Shown piece by piece: positions 61,590 through 64,000 of a stretch of 64,000 nucleotides of DNA. Where the stretch lies: positions 38,319,073 to 38,383,072 of the forward strand of contig OZ029915.1 of NCBI GenBank assembly GCA_964023275.1, read 5' to 3'. The translations under genes were made by a program, and so were the position numbers. The stretch is from Norana najaformis. Its lineage: Eukaryota; Annelida; Clitellata; Crassiclitellata; Hormogastridae. Under the pieces are notes generated by a model, which saw nothing but the letters and a program-made list of their open reading frames with translations, did no database searches and was not told the origin of the DNA. Positions within the stretch are counted from its first letter, which is position 1. Each line of letters starts with the position of its first letter.

Positions 61590-61960
61590 CATTTTGGCTT
61601 GTCCACCATATAAGCAAGTTGAAACAAATAAGCCTGAAGTTTAAATATGACGTACATAAAAGAACTGACAGCACAAATTGAACTGGACAGCTAATTCCAA
61701 AGCTTTGGACCAGCTACTGAGAATGCTTAAGAACCCAACACCCTTCTGGTGCGACTCGCCACAACAGACACTGTGTCCACTGATTGAGTGCAATATTTAT
61801 AGGTTTGAGGAACGAGCATGAGACATAGAATAATTGGCTAATTTAAATGTAGTACTTCGAGAACAACGAGATAGATTTGAAACTGGATTCTTTGCTCAGT
61901 GGGCTGCCAGTGCAATAAATGCAATACTGGCACAATATGCTGCTTTTATGGGTCTTTGTT
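61590..61960 (-). mobile_element. Family C LINE ORF2-end remnant, minus
   Basis: The reverse complement aligns with 53870-54160: CAAAGAATCCAGTTT, AAAGTACTACA..TTAAAT.AGCCAAT, GTTGGGTTCT, GCTGGTCCA..GCTTTGGAATT. Frames are broken. Confidence 0.7.
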
Positions 61961-63042
61961 ATAGAATTTTGAACCATTTGTAGTTTGTGCAGATACCCCT
62001 TAATGAAGCCACTGAGAAGTGAGCATTATGGGCATTGAAATTTAAGTACATTGCCCTTTTACCTAAAAGTACACAACCTTTCCTCACAACCTCATTGTGC
62101 CCAGTAATTCTCCAAGTTAATATAATACACTGAGACCTGAACTTCAAATGAAGTGAAATGTGAGTAAATATGCATCTGATCATATAAGTGTTGTATTTTA
62201 GAAGCGCCGAAAGGCACCGAACTGGCACTGAAAAGCATGAGCTGAACCACTCAGGTACCAAATGTTAAGGTAGAAATGGCAGGAATGTATTTATTTAAAG
62301 ATAACATGAGCTGCTCAGGAAGAGGCTCAGCCATCAGATTTGGATTGGATTGACTCTTGTGACCATCCCAAATATGGTTGACTCAGATGTGTAACTTATT
62401 AAAGGGGGACAGCATTCATGACATTCATTTTCATGACTTTTTAAAAATAGCAAATATTTACTTTTAAGTCTCACATTAAGGAAGTATTACTGTCTATTGA
62501 AAACTGTCTGTTAAAAGGCAATGTTACTGTCTGAAAAAAGCTAGGATAAAACAAAAATTGTAATTTTAACCATAGCAATAATGTTGCACATAAAGTGACT
62601 CCAGTGTCTGCCGAATTTTATTTATGAGACAATAAATGTGTCACACTAGACATAAATTGTATTATTAAAACTTTTTAGTTTGGTGATATACCTGTAGTGA
62701 AGTAACAGCCTGCCATAACTGGTGCCTGTTATCAGGAATGCACAGTTTACCATCTTGACTATATTATGAATGTAACATTTTATATCAGTCTTGAATTAAA
62801 CCATACAGTTTGATTGCTTTCAGGGTATCTGATTTTTGGATAATTTTTTGCAACAATTCCAAAGAATGATGTCTAAAAATTGGAAGCATTTCAATTATGG
62901 ACTTTTGAAATATGCAGAGAAGGGCCAGAAAAACATGTTCAGAGGACTGTATAAAGGAATAGTTTGGGTGTCCTCCCCCCCATAATCAACCCAACTGTCT
63001 GCAGTCTTGCCATCATTTTCTAACACAATCTAATTTTCCAAT

Positions 63043-63208
63043 CAGTGGCGTAACTAGCCTTCCAAGGGCCCTTGTGCAAACTGAACTTCGGCTATTTTGC
63101 TTTACGTAATTGAGCAAATGGGCCTTGGCCCCTTGGGGCCCAGACGGCCCCTGGCCTCGTGGGCCCTTGTGCTGTGCACAACCTGCACAACCTATTGCTA
63201 TGCCCCTG
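63043..63208. mobile_element. hAT-like MITE
   Basis: 166 bp with ends CAGTGGCGTAACTAG and, inverted, CAGGGGCATAGCAATAG. Flanked by the perfect 8-bp duplication TTTCCAAT at 63035-63042 and 63209-63216. GC-rich interior (GGGCCCTTGTGC, GGCCCC) unlike its surroundings. Confidence 0.85.
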
Positions 63209-63324
63209 TTTCCAATAATTTTTCCAACCTTTTCTAACCTTCCCCGTATTTGGCCCAGCTTGTCTTCAAAACCACCTCCACCATGGCAACTTACACAGTA
63301 CACTAGCAAACATGGCAGTTCACT

Positions 63325-63455
63325 ATTCCTCAATCTTGAATCCATCCAAATGAAGCACCTTCAGCTTATCCAAAACACGTTCGCTTCAGCCGGTGTTCCA
63401 CACTTACCTTTTAAGTAGCACTTTAGAAATTCAGAGTTCATGATTATGTAATGTC
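63325..63455 (+). mobile_element. Family B LINE 3' tail
   Basis: MKHLQLIQNTFASAGVP resembles the LQxxQN block of LINE ORF2. The terminus CTTTTAAGTAGCACTTTAGA matches 45550-45600. Confidence 0.6.
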
Positions 63456-64000
63456 CATGGGCGCGAGTCAGTAGCAGTTGATTTAGTTGGTGTTCATGAT
63501 AACAAAGCATGCATTACAATAACCCAAAACTACACGTGCCACTGCCAACTCCATAGTTTAAACTAAGCGAACTTGGAAATGACGCTGGTGCTTTTGAAGT
63601 CATGAATTGGACGCATTATCTGCATAGTAACGGATGTGCATGAAACAGAAACATTTGGTGATGTCATCAGAATATAGCCTTGGTTTAATTCTATCAGGCT
63701 TGCACCAACTTTGCGGACCAGAGAATTTGTAATAAAGATGTGAGTAGAGAAGTCCAAATTTAAAGGGTAGCACTCTCAGCAGTTTCCCTGAGTTGGTCAA
63801 AGAGGCCAACAAGTAAGAAATATGGTTTAAGTAGGGGAGATTTGATCGATGATATGAGGAATTATGAAAGGCCGCCGAACTGTGATAAACAGAGTGACTG
63901 AAACAGTTCGGAAACAAATGAATAATTAATCGGTGTAAGGCTGCCACTGACGTAATGAGCGAAATACATAGACTAATCAGCATAAAGATGAAGAGAAGAC
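63456..64000. other. Window edge, unassigned
   Basis: A 127-codon minus frame (63983-63600) starts with a hydrophobic stretch MLISLCISLITSVAALH. The rest has no recognisable domain, and it is not supported as a gene. Confidence 0.3.

Noticed and set aside
63600-63983. 127-codon minus frame with hydrophobic start, tested as the missing TMEM145 signal-peptide exon
   Set aside because: Lacks the KYVRG-like block and a donor in the needed phase; the remainder is unrelated.

Overview
This window is animal nuclear DNA. It is AT-rich, has multi-exon genes with GT-AG introns, and no prokaryotic signals. The gene set, the decayed non-LTR retrotransposons, the tRNA-derived SINEs and the cut-and-paste transposons fit an invertebrate bilaterian genome. 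The palindrome TAGGCCTA occurs at least nine times, which I associate with some marine invertebrates, but I cannot name the phylum. All exon models below were built by hand from reading frame, splice-site consensus and family alignment recalled from knowledge. No search was run.

Layout. (1) 4100-18870, minus: a complete 16-exon salt-inducible kinase 3 (SIK3) gene of 1171 codons. It has the kinase domain, UBA domain, the three PKA/14-3-3 sites and a C-terminal KA1-like segment. (2) 18900-24900: repeat-rich intergenic DNA with LINE tails, a LINE endonuclease fragment, a pogo-like element and microsatellites. (3) 25067-25582, minus: a probable secreted peptide precursor with a TATA/initiator promoter at 25845-25875 and one four-cysteine peptide ending in Gly-Lys-Arg. 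(4) 29152-33016, minus: a complete 6-exon phosphatidylcholine transfer protein (PCTP/STARD2), 209 aa. (5) 33160-38150: LINE tails, a 1.35-kb foldback element and a LINE with an ACTT tail. (6) 38377-42833, plus: a complete 5-exon MAIP1, 311 aa. (7) 48927-58451, minus: nine exons of a TMEM145/GPR180-type GOLD-domain seven-helix protein. Its signal-peptide exon was not found and its C-terminal end is uncertain. (8) 53300-64000: more LINE pieces (one with a YADD reverse transcriptase), another pogo-like element and a short hAT-like MITE.

The genes are not a pathway cluster. SIK3 is a cytosolic/nuclear signalling kinase, PCTP a cytosolic lipid carrier, MAIP1 a mitochondrial matrix assembly factor, and TMEM145-like a secretory-pathway membrane protein. 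The most novel items are the peptide precursor, a MULE inside a SIK3 intron whose terminal inverted repeats are tandem arrays of a 15-16-bp unit, the foldback element with internally repeated arms, and the KA1-like end of SIK3.
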